44,292 bases of DNA from JBMOLK01 sp049325575 (GTDB lineage Bacteria > Bacillota > Clostridia > Acetivibrionales > Acetivibrionaceae). Where the stretch lies: positions 1 through 44,292 of the forward strand of contig JBMOLK010000270.1 in NCBI GenBank assembly GCA_049325575.1, read 5' to 3'. This document shows, in pieces, positions 43,633 through 44,292 of this stretch. The notes under the pieces were generated by a model. It saw only the letters and a list, made by a program, of their open reading frames with translations. It searched no databases and was not told where the DNA came from. A program made the translations under genes and the position numbers. Position 1 is the first letter of the stretch. The number at the start of each line of letters is the position of its first letter.

Positions 43633-44292
43633 TTATAGGGGTATACTTATATATATGGATGTACCTTTCCCTATTTCGCTCTCAATGTTCATTATGCCGC
43701 CGAACTTTCCCTTAATTGTGGAGTATGACATATATAGGCCTAATCCGGTACCTTTTTTGCCCTTGGTTGTAATCATTTCTTTTAACAGCTTTTTCTTTAC
43801 ATCTTCTGGGATTCCACATCCATAGTCCCTGATTAGTATCTCCAGGCTGCGGCCTTTTTTGTCAATTAATACATCAACCTTTCCTGTTTCCCCGTTGTAT
43901 GACTCTATAGAGTTTGAAATAAGATTGTTCATAACCTGTACAAGGTTGTTGATTTCTCCTTTTATTGGAGTGTTTACGTCTATATTGAGTTTTATGTTCA
44001 TTTCGCAGCGGTATCTCTTAAGCTCGTGGCTCATTAGAATTTCTACTCTTCTTAAAAGATCATCTACAGTAAAGCTTATATTTGTTGACTCATTTAAGTT
44101 AACTGCCTGGCCCTTAACAGTTGATATAATATCAGACATATATGTACAATAGGGCTTAATCCTCTTCACCCAGTCTCTCATCTCTCCTGCAATCTCATGA
44201 TGGTCTCTTTCCGTTACCGTACCATCATCTATGGAATTGTCATATTCATCTGCAAGATCCTTTAAAGCCTCCAGACCACCAGCTATTGACAT
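43633..44292 (-). CDS. Histidine kinase C-terminal part (5' end outside window)
   Basis: An open frame of 219 residues reaching the right edge. It contains a dimerisation-like helical region (EIAGEMRDWVKRIKPYC) and a full HATPase_c domain: N-box MNNLISNSIESYNG, G1 DYGCGIPE, F-box and lid MITTKGKKGTGLGLYMSYS, G2 GKGTSIYISIPL. The first Met lies exactly at the window edge and may be internal, since the frame can extend upstream. The N-terminal sensor or PAS domains and any partner regulator are not visible. It is convergent with ispF, 31 bases away. Confidence 0.88.
   Translation of the reverse strand: MSIAGGLEALKDLADEYDNSIDDGTVTERDHHEIAGEMRDWVKRIKPYCTYMSDIISTVKGQAVNLNESTNISFTVDDLLRRVEILMSHELKRYRCEMNIKLNIDVNTPIKGEINNLVQVMNNLISNSIESYNGETGKVDVLIDKKGRSLEILIRDYGCGIPEDVKKKLLKEMITTKGKKGTGLGLYMSYSTIKGKFGGIMNIESEIGKGTSIYISIPL

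Overview
The window is AT-rich, low-GC Firmicute DNA, most likely from an anaerobic Clostridia species of the Ruminiclostridium/Acetivibrio kind. This rests on clostridial features: GGAGG-type ribosome-binding sites, frequent TTG/GTG starts, a T-box on proS, a ydaO-type c-di-AMP riboswitch, a UvsE endonuclease, and AraC-GyrI and TPR lipoprotein genes. The species assignment is an inference from gene types; no 16S or marker comparison was possible.

Region 1 (1-16,900, all minus strand) is most of one biosynthetic operon. Read in the direction of transcription it encodes: a stand-alone condensation-superfamily acyltransferase; a FAAL-PCP-C-A-PCP nonribosomal peptide synthetase ending in an isolated C-lobe fragment; a separate malonyl transacylase that supplies the PKS in trans; a KS-ACP-C-FkbH-ACP-reductase hybrid synthase; and an RND/MFP-type efflux adaptor cut by the window edge. 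Collinear logic predicts a fatty acyl group activated by the FAAL and amide-linked to an amino acid (by-eye code points to Ile). One malonate then extends the chain with no beta-processing. Finally the chain is joined to a glycerate-derived unit held on the last carrier domain and released by NAD(P)H reduction. A C-FkbH-ACP-R terminal module is the most unusual thing in the window and the best candidate for undescribed chemistry.

Region 2 (17,100-18,200) is the housekeeping pair rplM-rpsI (minus), with its own promoter and terminator; the biosynthetic operon starts just past that terminator. Region 3 (18,371-23,631, plus) is a MacB-like ABC efflux operon (FtsX permease, ATPase, adaptor lipoprotein) followed by an AraC/GyrI regulator. 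Region 4 (23,740-30,997, mostly minus) holds a 16-TPR lipoprotein, a uvsE operon with two small proteins and an NrdR-box-like palindrome, a ridA/FAD-oxidoreductase/methyltransferase operon, and a peptidoglycan-binding protein under a c-di-AMP riboswitch. Region 5 (31,000-34,936, plus) is a sugar-nucleotidyltransferase/phosphomutase fusion with a structured-looking leader, then an RluA-family pseudouridine synthase.

Region 6 (34,941-39,608, minus) is a signal-and-export operon: secreted protein, ABC ATPase, ABC-2 permease, histidine kinase, response regulator. Region 7 (39,746-44,292) holds an SH3-CAP secreted protein, proS with a T-box leader, divergently transcribed ispF of a variant type, and the 3' part of another histidine kinase. 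No tRNA, rRNA, CRISPR array, intact insertion sequence or prophage was seen.
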